This document shows, in pieces, positions 33,548-46,538 of a stretch of 64,000 bases of DNA. Each line of letters opens with the position of its first letter. The stretch's first letter is position 1. Below the pieces are notes generated by a model, which had not been told where the DNA came from, made no database searches, and saw only the letters and a program-made list of their open reading frames with translations. Origin of the DNA: Acrasis kona (taxonomy: Eukaryota; Heterolobosea; Eutetramitea; Acrasida; Acrasidae); assembly GCA_026419775.2 (NCBI GenBank), contig JAOPGA020001434.1, positions 62,001-126,000 on the forward strand. Direction: 5' to 3'. A program made the translations under genes and the position numbers.

Positions 33548-36500
33548 ATGAGTGGAACTCCATCTGTTACGGATGTGTCGTTCAGATTATACACAGATGA
33601 GGAACTGATAGATATATGTGCAGTAGAAATCAGAGACCCACTTACTTTCAATGATATGAATCTTCCTAATCGATTCGGATTGTACGATCCAGCCATGGGC
33701 CCTCTAGACCGATTTACCCCTTGTAAAACGTGTAAACAGAATGAAGACAGATGCCCTGGTCATATGGGGTACATTTCTCTCCCACAACCTGTCATACATC
33801 CCCTCCTACGCCAGGACCTAATTAAGCTTTTACAAATAACTTGTGTTTATTGTTGTCGATTTAGACTTTCGGACTCAAGAGTACGTTTCTCATTCGTTTG
33901 TTACTCACATTCCTTAGATATTTTTATACAATCAAAAGTTCAGATTACTAGACGCTGGTTTGGTCACGCAAGCAATAGACTTGCTCTCAAACGTCGAAAA
34001 GTTTGTAATTCTAAGCGACGACAGATTGAAGTCAGTAATTTTCAATAACAGCTCCAAAGCAGATGTTGACTACAGTGCCAACATTGTATTAGATGAAGAA
34101 CAGAAAAGGGTGATTACCAAAAAAGTAGACGAGCTCATCAAAAATAATGCACCCAGCGAAGATGTGCAAAGCAATGCCACAGTATTCAGCGAGCGCCAAA
34201 AGACTATACGTGACTTTTTCAAAGAAAGGAAAGCTTATTGCGAACACTGCGGCGCCAAAGAACATTCATTCAGCAACCCAGTGACCGAAAAAACATTTGT
34301 CAAATACCTTCCTGCAAGAGAGTTAAGAGACTTTGTTAGATCCAATCCAGATAAAGCCATCCATTCACACTTTGAGTGCTTGAACGCTGCCATCACCAAC
34401 ATGAAGAATGTCATGAACAATAAACCCAATCATGCCAATGATAAAGATGATGCTCCCAACGACAAGGAGGGAGATGATTCGTCGGAACAAGATGAAGGTC
34501 AAGAGAAGAAGAAGAACAAGAAAAAGACCAAACTCACAGTGAGAGAAAAGAATGTAAAGGAATTGGAAGAGATCCAATTAGCGTTGGGAGATCAAGACAA
34601 CACGGCTGCAGCAAGAGTGAGCCCGTTAGAAATGACGAACCTCGTCAAGGATCTATGGAAGAATGAACCCACCATCATTTCACACATTTATTCAAAAACA
34701 CTTAAAGGAGAGCAATCATCGCCCGGCATGTTCTTCTTGACTTGCTTGCCCGTCATGCCCAGTAAATTCAGACCGCCAGCAATCAGAGACAGACAAATGT
34801 TCGAAAATGCACAAAATGGAGTCCTGAGCAAGATTCTAACGCTATGTATCTACTTACGAAGAACGTTGGACGATCAAACGTTAGAAAAGAACAAGAAACA
34901 AGAAGACGTGGATCAAAGCATTGATAATCTCCAGGCCTACGTAAACGAACTCATTGATTCGAGCCTGGTCACCAAAGCAAGTAGAGGCCTAAGTAAATCG
35001 ATCGACCTGACCAATCCTGGAATCAGACAAACGTTAGAAAAGAAGGAAGGATTATTCAGAAAACACATTATGGGCAAGAGAGTAAACTTTGCGGCGAGAT
35101 CAGTCATTCTGCCCGATCCAAGCATTGCCACCAACGAAGTGAGCGTTCCGTTAGTATTCGCCAAAGTACTTTCGTTCCCAGAACCCGTACAACAACACAA
35201 TCTAAAAAAGATGAGACAATTGGTGGTGAATGGATCCGATCATTACCCAGGTGCCAATTACATTGAACATTTCGACGGTCGCATCACTGATTTATCTCAT
35301 TTGAGCGCAGCAGCAAGAGAAGCAGCGAGCAAGCGATTGCGATTGGACAAGCCCACAAAAGTATATAGACATTGCGTGGATGGAGACATGGTGCTGATGA
35401 ATCGTCAACCAACGTTGCACAGACCCAGCATCATGGCACACAGAGCAAGAATCATCACCAACCAACGAACCATTCGTATTCACTACGCCAATTGTAAATC
35501 ATACAATGCTGATTTTGATGGAGACGAAATGAACATGCATTTGCCACAAAATTACATTGCGCAGAGCGAGGCGAGAGAGTTGATGCAGACCAGCAAGCAA
35601 TATAGCGTTCCCACCAGCGGCGAGCCCATTCGTGGTTTGATTCAAGATCACATCGTGTCCGGAGTGTTGCTCACTTGCAAGGACACGTTCCTCGACAAGC
35701 AAGATTATCAACATTTGGTGTTCGTCGCCATCGCTCATTTGAGCACCACTCGCAAGATTGAATTACAGCCGCCAGCCATCATGAAACCAAAACCATTATG
35801 GACAGGCAAACAAGTCATCAGCACCATCATGAAGAACATCATCACTCATTACCATCACGTTGAATTCTCCACCGACGACGAATGTTTGGGATTCAATTTG
35901 GACTGCAAAACAAAAATCAAAGCAAACATGTGGGGATCTCACCACGAAGAGGGCGTGGTGGTGATTCGTGATTCCGAATTGCTGACCGGAGTGTTGGACA
36001 AGAATCAAATCGGAGCCAGTAAATTCGGACTCGTCCACATGTGCGATGAGATTTATGGTAGTCAGGTCAGCAACGAATTGCTAACGAGCTTGACTCGCTT
36101 GTTCAGCGTTCATTTACAATTGCACGGATTTACTTGTGGACTGGACGATTGTTTGATGAACGCGAGAGCAGATTCCAACAGAGACGAAATGTTGAAGCAA
36201 GGAGATTTGGATTGTACGTCCAGCACCATTACGTTCGCCACCGAAAACAACGACACCTTACAAAAGTTACTCAAGGTGGATCTCAACATTCGTAAATTAG
36301 ATGCACAGGTCAAATCCACGCTGAACAAGACCACGTCCTCCATCATCAAGGATGGAATTCCGAACGGACAGGTCAAACAATTTCCCAAGAATTTCCTCAC
36401 GTTGATGACCGAATCTGGTGCCAAGGGTAGCTTGGTCAATGCTTCGCAAATTAGTTGTTTGTTGGGTCAGCAAGAATTCGAAGGACGTCGCGTCAAGCAC

Positions 36501-38639
36501 ATGATCAGCGGAAAGACGTTACCTTGTTTCTTGCCCTACGAAACCAACGCACAAGCAGGAGGATACGTCGCCAGTCGCTTCTTGACCGGAATCAAACCAG
36601 CAGAATACTTTTTCCATTGCATGGCCGGCAGAGACGGATTGATCGACACTGCCGTCAAAACTGCACGTAGCGGTTACTTGCAGAGATGTTTGGTGAAGCA
36701 CTTGGAACCATTGACCGTTGCCTACGATGGCAGCGTTCGTTTGAACGGAAGCAACGTGGTTCAATTCAAGTACGGAGGCGACTGCATCGATCCCATCAAG
36801 AGCGGATTCCTTCGCGAATTCAAATTCATGGTCATGAACAGCAAGGTGTTGCTGAGGAGATATCACGATTCTCAAATACCACCTTCTCCCGCATTACCTA
36901 CCTGCGACCTCGAAGTCAGCGATCCATGGAATCACCCAGGACAAACTTCGACCATTTATCACCAACTGGTGGATCAATACAGGCGCAGTAATCCTGATGG
37001 ATTGCTCCACAAGAGAAACGAAAAGTCGTTCGCTAGGGTGGCTCACCTCAAGTACATGCAGAGCATGTGCGAACCAGGCGATCCAGTCGGCGTGTTGGCT
37101 GCGCAGGGCATAGGAGAACCATCCACTCAAATGACGCTCAATACTTTCCATTTTGCAGGATTGGACGTTGCTCACGTGACCGTCGGTATTCCAAGATTGG
37201 TAGAGTTGTTGCACGGAGGTAACGTCAAGCAAGGTCTCATCACCATTCCGTGCAAATCGTTCAAGTACGGAGGTAGCGCCAATCATCCCCTCCACAAGAA
37301 CGTTCCGATCGCTCAAGAAGAATTACATAAATTTGCAACTTGTCAATTATCGAAAATACATTTCCACGACGTTTTGAAATGCATTCAAATTACGGAATCC
37401 TATTCGTTCCATGACGATGCTCACAAGTCGCTCAAGGAACAAGTATTGAGCGTGGATTTGAAATTCGATTTGGTTGATTTGGAAAAGTATTACGAATATC
37501 CAGTGGACAAGTTCAAATCAATGTTGTTGATATTCAAAAAGGCACTTTGTCATCGATTACGTGCGCTGTTGAAATCAAAAACAACAAAGGCTAGCGGTAA
37601 TTACTCGACAAAGAATAGAGGAGAACATTTACAATTACTCAAGAACGAACAACAAGGATTACAAGAGAGGCAACAAGGCGGTAATCATGGCGACGATGAC
37701 GACGACGACGATGACGAAAATAAGAGTGGCGAATTAATGAACGAAAGAGAACAAGGTGGATTCGTAGATGATCAATCCGATAAAAAGAAGGAAAGGGTGA
37801 GCTATGACGATGACGAAGAGGATCAAGAAGATGATGACGACGACGATGAAAAGAAGAAGAAGACGCGCGTACCCACTGATGAATTTGATGATGCAGATGT
37901 AGAAATGAATAATGGTCAAGAGCAACAATCCAAGGCTTCAGAAACAACGGCGTCCGATGAACAAAGCATTCAACAACAATTGGCAGAGCCTGAATCACTA
38001 GGAGGTGCCTCTCTCGAAGATTTTGACTTTGATAAAAAGACTGGCGCGCTGACGTTCAAGATCTTGTTGAGCGTGAGAAAGAGGAGATTGTTCTTGTCGG
38101 AGGCTATCGAGAGAACAGCAAAGGATTTGGCCATTCGTTACATTGTTGGAGTAGAAAAGGCATATGTACTTAAAAATAAAGCAAATCAGTTGGAGCTGAC
38201 CGTAGAGGGCTCCAGCGTTGATAATCTTTTGAATCTTCAAAGGTGTCATGAGTTGTTGGATTTGACACAGTTGCGTAGCAATGATCCTGGCGAAGTTGCT
38301 CGTATCTTTGGTATCGAAGCCGCTCGTCAATTTGTTGTAAACGAAATTCAACAAGTGTTTGATAGTTATGGCATTCCTGTTGACGAACGTCACATTGGTT
38401 TGATTGCTGATTATTTGACATTCCAGGGATACAAGACCACTTGTAATCGTATCGGATTGCAATTCTTGCCTGGTACGTTGCACAAGGCTACTTTCGAGAC
38501 TGCTACTGATTTTGTAAAGAAGGCTACTGTTTATAATGAGGGTGATGTGGTGGATGATCCTTCTTCTCAGTTGTTGTTTGGTAATTTGATAAAGAGCGGA
38601 ACGGGAATGTTTGATGTGCTCCAACCTGTTCAAGAATAA
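33548..38639 (+). CDS. RPA1: RNA polymerase I largest subunit
   Basis: 1684 aa in two exons (33548-33880 and 33918-38639), intron 37 nt. The clamp zinc site (CKTC...CPGH), the catalytic NADFDGDE at 641-648 that holds the active-site magnesium, RQPTLHRPS, the trigger-loop/bridge region (TMT-like TQMTLNTFHFAG), and a C-terminal jaw interrupted by a long acidic insert (about 37690-37970) identify the Pol I type. The end GTGMFDVL matches yeast A190. It transcribes pre-rRNA in the nucleolus. The start GLYDPAMGPLD context fits Pol I rather than Pol II or III, and there is no heptad-repeat tail. AATAAA (38635-38640) contains the stop. Confidence 0.96.
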
Positions 38640-38647
38640 AATGATAA

Positions 38648-40679
38648 TTATTTAAATGATTGTTTTTTATTGGTGTAATTGAGTGAGTTGGTTGACGAGG
38701 AGGAGTTGAAGAGCGGGCGACCTGATGATGGTACTAGGTTGGGTCTTGCGGTTAGTGGTCTTCTCTTTTTTGGTTTCTCTGCCGCTGGTTTCTCTCTGAC
38801 TAGTCCGCTGTTATCTTTTCTGCTCATCGTGAGTCTTTTGATGATTTGATTGAGGTTGCGACGATCTTCTTCTCTTTGAGAATCTAGTGCTTGGTATCGT
38901 TTTTTGCTGTTGGGTGCTCCATCAAAGTCGATTCCTCCGTTTCCACCTTGCACGGATCCATTGTTTCGCTTCTTCGTTTTTTTGTGCTAATGTTTTCTTT
39001 GATTCGGAAATTTTGTTTAGGTCCGGTCTTCTCGAAAAACTATGAAAGATTTCGTATTTTGTGTGTCGGTTGGCTGGGAATGGATCGTCATCGCTGCTGA
39101 CGTAATCGTCTTCGTCGTCATTGGCATCTTCATCGTCATCATCTTCTCCGTCGGAACAAGATTCCGTGGAAGAATCAGAAGTGTCGGTAACTCCTCTATC
39201 ACTCTCAGAAGTTTCATCAGGAAATATTGTTTCCTCATTCTTTGCAGGTAGCATGAACATGTAATACTTTGTTAGCAAGTTGGATAGAGCGCTAGGGTCC
39301 ACTACATGATTGGTCTCGCAACATCCTTCCTGGTCAGATAAGCCGCTATCGAAGCGCAATACTTGTTGGTTGCAGCATTGATAGTACCCGACATTAAGGC
39401 CTTTGTCGAATACCGGCTCTGATCTTTTATGATATGTACACTTTCCGTAATCACATCCGGCGAAATTGTTCTTGCATCTAACACATTTGAATGTATTTAT
39501 AATGCCCCAACACCTCCAATAAATATCATGCCAAGATATGTGACATTTTCGCTTCAAATTAACCAAATACAAATTAATATTAAACTTTGAATCTGAAACA
39601 TGTCTGGACGTGACCTGTCCATGATAATCAATGTGAACATACGATTTATTACAAGACAACCATTGCGATTGACCCTGAGTATAGAGTTTACCACAAACAG
39701 CGCACTTTAACATTTGATTGTTCACATCACTATTGTTGAATAACTTTTCAACTTTTTTTTGATACATCCTGCTCAATATTTTATCTCTTCGGTCCTTAAC
39801 ATTCTCTAATTCCTCATCAGAGAATTTGTTCGTTAGTTGTTGAACCAAATCATCGTTCAAACAATCCAACTCGATGGGGAGATTTATTATTTCTTGTAAT
39901 TTTTGTTGCACAAAGTTGAGCGTTATTTGTACAAGTTCATCCATGCCCAAAAAAAATGAAGAAATCAAAATAGAGATGGCCCAGCTCACCTCTAGCTTGG
40001 CAAATATATCATCATTTTTATTTGTTTGATTCATATATTCAACCAACCATTGAAAAATATTTACATCACAATGAACAGCTATGTCAATGTCTTCACAGGA
40101 GGATGATTCCGTGAGATAAGACCTAAAATATTTCATTTCTTTTAAAAGTAAATCTCTGCTGCACTTAAAGTCCCTGTTGATTTGGTTAGCTTCGTCAAAT
40201 ACATGGATGACCACTTCGTCTACAGCAGCTACTGCTTTTGTTTTGTCTACAACTTGCTCAATCTCTACTACTTTTTTTATTTCAATTTCTTCTGTGTGGT
40301 CGTCATGGCTACCTAAACTACTAGCTTCCTCATCAGATGTGGAGGAACTCTCACTGGATGAGCGAGCTGCACCACCTATATAGTTATTTGTTTTGGATAG
40401 CTTATTCAAAAGTGATATATTTGTATCTTGATCTGGTTTCGAAATTGGAAAGTTCTTTCGAGGTGTTGCCGTACCATTCGTTACGATAGAAGAGGGAAGG
40501 TCCCTTCTTGTTCTTCCAGAACTCAACGGTCTCTGATTCGTCCGAACAGGTAATGGCGCAATTTGTCTGATGGCGGAAGGATTTTTTAAAAGCGTAGATA
40601 CTCTTTGGTTGTTAAGATTAGTGAGGTATGCTCTCTTCGAGTTGGATAGCATACTATCCTTCGTCCTCAGAGTGTCCAT
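38648..40679 (-). CDS. SANBR/KIAA1841-like BTB protein
   Basis: 663 aa in two exons (38947-40679 and 38648-38906); the 40-nt intron restores frame. A disordered basic N-terminus (1-95) and acidic stretch precede a BTB-like domain opening with VVIHVFDEANQINRDFKCSRDLLLKEMKYFRSYL, the hallmark of SANBR (KIAA1841). Next comes a helical region, then a Cys/His-rich segment (about 320-440) with CAVC, CVRCKNNF and other pairs that probably bind zinc. The tail has an acidic block and a conserved-looking helix (SQREEDRRNLNQIIKRL) followed by a Lys/Pro-rich end. In mammals SANBR is a chromatin-linked regulator of class switching; the role here is unknown. The stop lies 8 bp from RPA1. Confidence 0.75.
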
Positions 40680-40773
40680 AAATCTCGCAGACGTTGACTG
40701 ATTGACTCCAGTATCTTTTTATTTACAATTTAATTACAAACCAAACAAATCACAACAAGTCAACAAAAATAAT

Positions 40774-42039
40774 TTAATTTACTCTTTCAATTACAATTGA
40801 GCTCGCCCCTCCACCTCCGTTACAGATTGCAGCCACACCAACGCTCTTACCGTTCCTCTTCAAAGCATTTAATAATGTAACAATAATTCTTGCACCGCTG
40901 CAACCTATAGGATGTCCAAGCGCAACCGCTCCTCCATAAATGTTTACATTTGCTGGGTCGAGTCCCAAAATCTTCATGTTGGCAAGTGCGACTACGCTAA
41001 ATGCTTCGTTGATCTCAAAGTAACTCACGTCGGACAAGTTGATTCCTGAGTGTTTCAATGCCTTTGGAATGGCGTCGGCTGGTGCTGTGGTGAACTCGTT
41101 GGGATCCTTTTCTGCATCTGCGAATCCTAATATTCTTCCAATAACTTTGAAACCTCCTCTCTTGGCCTTCTCTTCGCTCATGATGATCAAGGCAGCAGCT
41201 CCGTCGCTTAATTTACTTGAATTAGCAGCAGTGACGGTGCCATCAGGATCTTTGGTGAATGCAGGTTTTAAAGTTGGTATCTTGTCGGCTCTAATGTTTG
41301 CAAACTCTTCGTCTTGATTTACGTATGTTGGCTCTGCACCTGGTTTACCGGGTACGCTAATGCTCAATATTTCTTCCTTGAATGCACCGCTGCTGGTTGC
41401 TTCTGCGGCTCTTCTGTAACTTTCAATTGTGTAGGCATCTTGTTCTTGACGTGTGATGGCGTAGGCTTTTGCACATTCTTCTGCGGCCCATCCCATGGGT
41501 TTGTGGTTGTATGCGTCAGTGAGACCGTCCTTGGCAAGACCATCGATCAATTGACCATCACCATAACGTAGTCCAAAACGTACTTTAGGTAAGTAATAGG
41601 GAGCATTTGACATGCTTTCAAAGCCACCAGCAATGACAGTGCTGTTGATTCCTAACATGACGCTTTGTGATGCGAGCATTGCGGACTTCATTCCAGAGGC
41701 ACACATTTTGTTGAGTGTTGTTGTGCATACAGTTTTTGGTAAACCTCCATTAAGAACTGCTTGTCTTCCGGGTGCTTGTCCTAAATTACTTTGGACGACA
41801 TTTCCCATGTATGCCTCATGTACTTCGTTGGGTGAAACTCCTGCTTGGGCAATGGCTCCACGAATTGCGAGGGCTCCTAAGGTTGTTGCATCGAAGGACG
41901 ACAACTTTCCATTAAAACTTCCGATGGCTGTGCGAACTGCTGCTACGATGACTGGTCTCTTTCCAGGATCGACGTTATTCATGAAAGTCCTTCTTGCGAG
42001 GAGGTTGGTGACATTCTTCTGGGTGCGCCGCAGGAACAT
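40774..42039 (-). CDS. ACAT1: Mitochondrial acetyl-CoA acetyltransferase (thiolase II)
   Basis: 421 aa, one exon. The N-terminal 20 residues are Arg-rich without acids, a mitochondrial transit peptide. The thiolase fold follows with the nucleophile Cys113 (NKMCASGMKSA), NEAFSVVA, GGAVALGHPIGCSGAR with catalytic His, and the second Cys in AICNGGGGASS. It condenses two acetyl-CoA to acetoacetyl-CoA or runs in reverse in ketone body and isoleucine breakdown. It is divergent from the NELF-C/D gene. Confidence 0.96.
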   Translation of the reverse strand: MFLRRTQKNVTNLLARRTFMNNVDPGKRPVIVAAVRTAIGSFNGKLSSFDATTLGALAIRGAIAQAGVSPNEVHEAYMGNVVQSNLGQAPGRQAVLNGGLPKTVCTTTLNKMCASGMKSAMLASQSVMLGINSTVIAGGFESMSNAPYYLPKVRFGLRYGDGQLIDGLAKDGLTDAYNHKPMGWAAEECAKAYAITRQEQDAYTIESYRRAAEATSSGAFKEEILSISVPGKPGAEPTYVNQDEEFANIRADKIPTLKPAFTKDPDGTVTAANSSKLSDGAAALIIMSEEKAKRGGFKVIGRILGFADAEKDPNEFTTAPADAIPKALKHSGINLSDVSYFEINEAFSVVALANMKILGLDPANVNIYGGAVALGHPIGCSGARIIVTLLNALKRNGKSVGVAAICNGGGGASSIVIERVN

Positions 42040-42352
42040 TCTTCTATTTTTTCTTTGTTGATTTTGATATCAATATAAAATGCTCAAAAATGGAATTCCT
42101 TTCCACACATCTTTACAATAAACACGACGCCATAAATAAACGAAAAAATGAAATCTCTTAGCGTTGAACAAAGGCACATCCTCAGTCGTTAAAAATTTTT
42201 ATTTGCTTAGCAGCACTTTCTGCATAAAAAAGGGCTAAATGAGTAACGGATAAAGGACTAGTCATTTAAAGAGGTTCAAATTTTAAGACATTATTTTTCT
42301 TCATATAAAATTTAACGGCAATAATAGTTGACTAAATATTACAATCCCACCA
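42040..42352. promoter_or_regulatory. Divergent promoter region, thiolase and NELF-C/D
   Basis: 313 bp without a coding frame between two divergent start codons. It is AT-rich with an ATATAAAATTT near 42303-42313, which could act as a TATA-like element for the plus-strand gene. Nothing else recognisable. Confidence 0.4.
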
Positions 42353-44307
42353 ATGTCTCATGGAAATGAAACACCCACCAGTTCCAATTCAACATTAGAT
42401 GAATGCGAGGCGTATTTCAAAGAGGACGACGCAATAATGAACCCTGATGTTTCCCAGCAGATGAGAAAATACCTTAAAGCTGGTGGAAAACCTCAAGTTG
42501 TATTGGAAATGCTTGGGTCTAGCTATAGTGGACATCCTCAAATAACTGATTTAATGGTATCATGGATGAGGTAGGCTGCCATAATAGTCGACACTCACAT
42601 GTTTAACTAGGGGAATAGGGATATCTGAAGAGCAAATAGAAAGAACAATAGTGGGATATGTCAAAGGTATTATATCAAAACATTTTGACTCCCAAAAGGC
42701 TGACGCCATATTTTCTGCCTCAAATGTTTGTTGGAAATCATGACCAACTAACTTTATTAGGATGCCCCCAAATGGCTGGATTTTATGGTTGATGACGCAG
42801 AATGGAGGACTTTAATCTATCAATTATCAGAGCAACACAAGAATTGTTTAATCCTAAACTTTGCTATACAAAAAATCAGCGAGAGCGCTCACCATCATGA
42901 AATAGCCTCTGTTACTAGTGCATCTTCGTCGTTCCGCGTGTTCCACAGAATTTTAACAGGTTTGGACTCGATTTAAAACTTCTCTAATAGTTCAAGATTC
43001 CATCGAAAAATTAAGCAAGTTGGATGCAGACACTCTACAAGAATCAGCACAGTTTGCAGACTTTAAGAAAATGTGTTGTCACACCCAGCATACCTATATA
43101 TACGCACAAACCGTTTTAAGAGCGCTTAAACGTTCCTCTCCAACTACCTTTTATTTTACGCGTCTATCGGAGGAATTGGAGTCACATGCTTTGAAGGAAC
43201 AGAGTGGCAGTGAGTCATTGGTTAGAAAAATTTGGTTCCTGCTCATTGAACATGATTATCACACAAGTAACGGTGGTAGCACCACTCCAAACCAATGCTC
43301 CGAGATTATTAACGCTCTCATGTCAATGTTGAGCGCTAATGCTACAAACCCTTCTGATATCACAAAACTGTATAAATTATATTCAAGCAACAACCCTCCT
43401 CCTGCTGAATTTCTTCATCATCGAGATGTGTTTCGTAAGTCAATAATCACTTTTATAAGAAGTAACTTTTAATAGAATTGTTTATTAAGGATTTATACAG
43501 CCCAAACGTTAAATTAAACACATCACACAAACCAAAATATGTATTCCTATTAGCTTATGCAGCATGCATTCATCCCGGAACAAGAGAAATTCAATACGAA
43601 GACAAGATGCAGGAAGGAGACGAAGCGGGTCCTAATCTTCCTTTACATTTCACTGAGACACAAAGGGCGGTTCAAGCATCAACAACGACATGTTCTAATA
43701 AAACGGCTGCATTAAGCAGCATGGCGACTGTTATTGACATTAGAAAGCATATAAAGTATAATGTAGTGTGTATGGGTGTATTGTCATGGATAACTGTTGA
43801 TTTTTAAAGAGTCCGAAGATTCTACTTCTGTCTATACCATTAATAATACAAAAATATATGTAGCCTTACTAAAAGAAATTGCACTCCTTCATGCTGAATT
43901 GAGGCCATGCGTGTTGAGTGTCATAAAGGACTGCTTCGAAATAAAATCAGAAATAGATCCGTTGCAAGTAGTCGAGGTGAGGAAAGTAATTTTTAGATGC
44001 CTTCTTGTACATGATGCAGATTGGTTATGTCCTTCCAACGATTCATGCTCTGTATAAGATTGTAAGTGACAACTTGGATTTATCGCTAGTAAGACATGTG
44101 GCCACCAAGATTGTTAACATGGCTGAGGCTCCCTATTCTCAAGAATTTGTGACTTCGTTCGTTAGGATATTATGTCATGCTCATGCAAAAGATGCAATCA
44201 AGACCATCAAGGAAGTTAAACCATTTGTGGAACATGTTCTGAATAATTCAGAATACATTGTTACAGCGGAACAACGGCAGTCTCTTACGGACATTAAGGA
44301 AAATTAG
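42353..44307 (+). CDS. NELFCD: Negative elongation factor subunit C/D (TH1)
   Basis: About 590-600 aa in at least five exons: 42353-42570, 42611-42725, 42761-42959, 42991-43434 and 43476-44307. The N-terminus (DAIMNPDVSQQMRKYLKAGGKPQVVLEML) and the C-terminal block (GYVLPTIHALYKI, LVRHVATKIVNMAEAPYSQEFV) match NELF-C/D of animals and Dictyostelium. With NELF-A, B and E it holds RNA polymerase II in promoter-proximal pause. Frame is lost at a T5 run (43801-43805) unless one T is dropped. A second change near 44010 is either a 43-nt intron (43976-44018) or another indel; homologues favour coding sequence there. The stop is 16 bp from the convergent mS34 gene. Confidence 0.85.
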
Positions 44308-44323
44308 ATATCGTGTGCAGTAT

Positions 44324-44824
44324 TTAAACTTTTAAAGTTTTTAATTTCTCTACAACCTCTTCGTTTTCTTCTAGTTGCGTTGTTTGTCCAACATCTCCTT
44401 GGCGTTGAGTAGCACCAGCACGGATCTTTTCGAGTATACTTTTTCTAAAATCTTCAACCTGTTTAAATTCCTCCCTCTCTTTAGCAGTCTCCTCTCTTAT
44501 ATATCTCCATCCTGACTTTAGTGCACTTTTCAATACAAATGGCCTCCCATCACGGACCGGTTGTCCACAATAATATTTGATAGCAAAGATTTTACCATGT
44601 CGACCATCACGAGCAAGATTCACTTTATGTAAGATAATGTAAGTATCGGGTGCGGTCCATTTTGTTCTTCTAAACATGTATCCCTCTCCAAACCGAGGAA
44701 GTACTTGTAGAATGTCGTAGAGGTTTTTCTTCTTTGCCTCCTTTCTCTTCACGATCCTCACCGCTTTATCAATAATAGTCAAGGGCGTTTGAGTAAGCTG
44801 CCCCAATCGTGGTTGGAAGGACAT
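44324..44824 (-). CDS. MRPS34: Mitochondrial ribosomal protein mS34
   Basis: 166 aa, one exon. Residues 35-90 carry the mS34 pattern: LYDILQVLPRFGEG, a Trp-Pro-Tyr segment (KWTAPDTYIILHKV) and DGRHGKIFAIKYYCGQP. The N-terminus is basic and may target mitochondria; the C-terminus is a charged helix. mS34 belongs to the mitochondrial small subunit outside bacteria. Assignment rests on recognised motif order, not on an alignment. Confidence 0.7.
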   Translation of the reverse strand: MSFQPRLGQLTQTPLTIIDKAVRIVKRKEAKKKNLYDILQVLPRFGEGYMFRRTKWTAPDTYIILHKVNLARDGRHGKIFAIKYYCGQPVRDGRPFVLKSALKSGWRYIREETAKEREEFKQVEDFRKSILEKIRAGATQRQGDVGQTTQLEENEEVVEKLKTLKV

Positions 44825-44873
44825 AGTGTGAAGGATTCAAAAATACAATTCTTTACAAAAAGGTCATGAAAAC

Positions 44874-46506
44874 ATGAGTGAGGATGTGATAAGCAGGATT
44901 GAGGATGCATGGTTGGAGTTCTCTAAAAAGAATTATATTGGTTCGAAAACGAAATGCGAAGAAGCTCTGCTGTATTTCAAACAGCTGGGTAGAATAGTAT
45001 TCGACAATAAGAAGTGCTCCTACAAGTATTCTTTTTATCAAGTATGGACATTATGCACTATTATTTAACTCCAAGATATATTCGCTTCTTCTATGTACTG
45101 CGATGTGCCATTTGCGTCTACAAGAGTTCGAGGATACCAAAAAGTTTTTAAGCAGTTGTCAGGAGTTTCAGCCAAAAATCGTACGTTACCAATTAAAATT
45201 ACTGTTCTAAGTTCGTGAGGGCATTACTCAAGTAATAAGAAGTTTGCTATTATGCGTAGAGGGTGACATTCAGAAGGCTATTGAATGTTGTGACCACTCC
45301 ATTAAAATGGATACCCGCTGTAAAATGGACGCTGCCTGCGTCAAATCTGCCCTCTTACACCACAACTGCCTTATGAACCAAGCCATAACAGAGTGCACCG
45401 CTCTGCTAAACACTGAACCAGACTGCATCATGGCGTTAATTATAAAGGGCGACTCAATAAAATATTTTGTACATTCAACCGAAGAGCGAGGGTATCCGTC
45501 TTCTTCGGTACATAATGATTCATTTAGTAAAGAAATACAATACTATCAAAGGGCTATGGAGCTTGACCCAACAAATGCTCCAAATTTTATTGGTAAGGGA
45601 TTCATAGGTGGCGATGAGTATAGTCTAAGATCACAAACAATAAAAACTAAAGGCAGTTTGAGGTGGTGGAACCATTTGAACACAATGTTTGATTTGTATT
45701 CCAGTTGTATGTCCGAATATCATATTCTCCAGGATCGATTTGCAGAAGATTCTGAAGAGTGTGCAAAGGCGCTATCTGTATTTTCCGTCATGTTTGATTC
45801 TGAATATGTCAAGCAGGTTGAACCAGAACCTGTTGTGGTTGTGCCCATTCCTCCTCCCATACAAATTATTGAGCAAGCGGCACCTGCCACTGTCATTCAA
45901 GAAAAAATCAAAAAAAAGAAAAAGAAGCAAAAACCAAAAATTAAAATACATCATGATGTGAATGTGTTGGTGCCAGAGCGCAATTATAGCAAGTATGTCT
46001 TTTTAAACCAATAAATTTCATTAAAGAGTAGACCTTGGTTAGAAGATCCTTATAAACAAAAGAGGGTCGATGATGACTCAAAGAATATTACTTTCCTCCA
46101 GCGAGGTAAGGGACAAGTCGCAAGTACTATGAAGAAGCCATTAGAGGAAAAGGGTGATGCGAGATCTCAGTCTGTCAAGTACAACCAGATACCTTTATGG
46201 AACAGATCTTCATCAAGCAAGGACTCCATGCTTCCTTCTTTTAAACAAATATTAACACCCACAAAATTAACTTCTCCTAGGTCCAGCACAAAACTAAACT
46301 CTTCTCCAACCGCTAAAAAGTCTATTATAAACAAGTCTCTAGTCAATCCATTCAGACCCTCATCGACCGGGACCAAGATGAAAGCAAAAGATAAGAGTAA
46401 TGAGACCGCCAAGACAGTGACCAGGCCGTCTACCGCACCTTCTGAGGTGGCAACAACTGCTCATAAAAAAACAACTGTAAAGGCAAAAGAACCTAAAATT
46501 CGGTAA
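44874..46506 (+). CDS. TPR-repeat protein of unknown role
   Basis: 511 aa in four exons: 44874-45041, 45076-45184, 45212-45992 and 46029-46506; introns 34, 27 and 36 nt. The first 190 residues contain TPR-like helices (for example the helix pairs around YIGSKTKCEEALLYF and DIQKAIECCDHSIKMD). Then come a Pro-rich linker, a Lys-rich patch and a disordered basic Ser/Thr/Pro tail of about 150 residues. TPRs form protein-binding scaffolds; the partner is unknown. The start ATG lies about 50 bp from the divergent mS34 gene. Confidence 0.75.
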
Positions 46507-46538
46507 AAAAATCTATTCAAAAGTGTTGTTTATTGCAT

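Noticed and set aside
34235..38633. Many antisense open frames (60-211 codons) opposite the RNA polymerase I subunit gene
   Set aside because: They mirror the codon pattern of a strongly conserved gene, lack introns or promoters, and show no domain.
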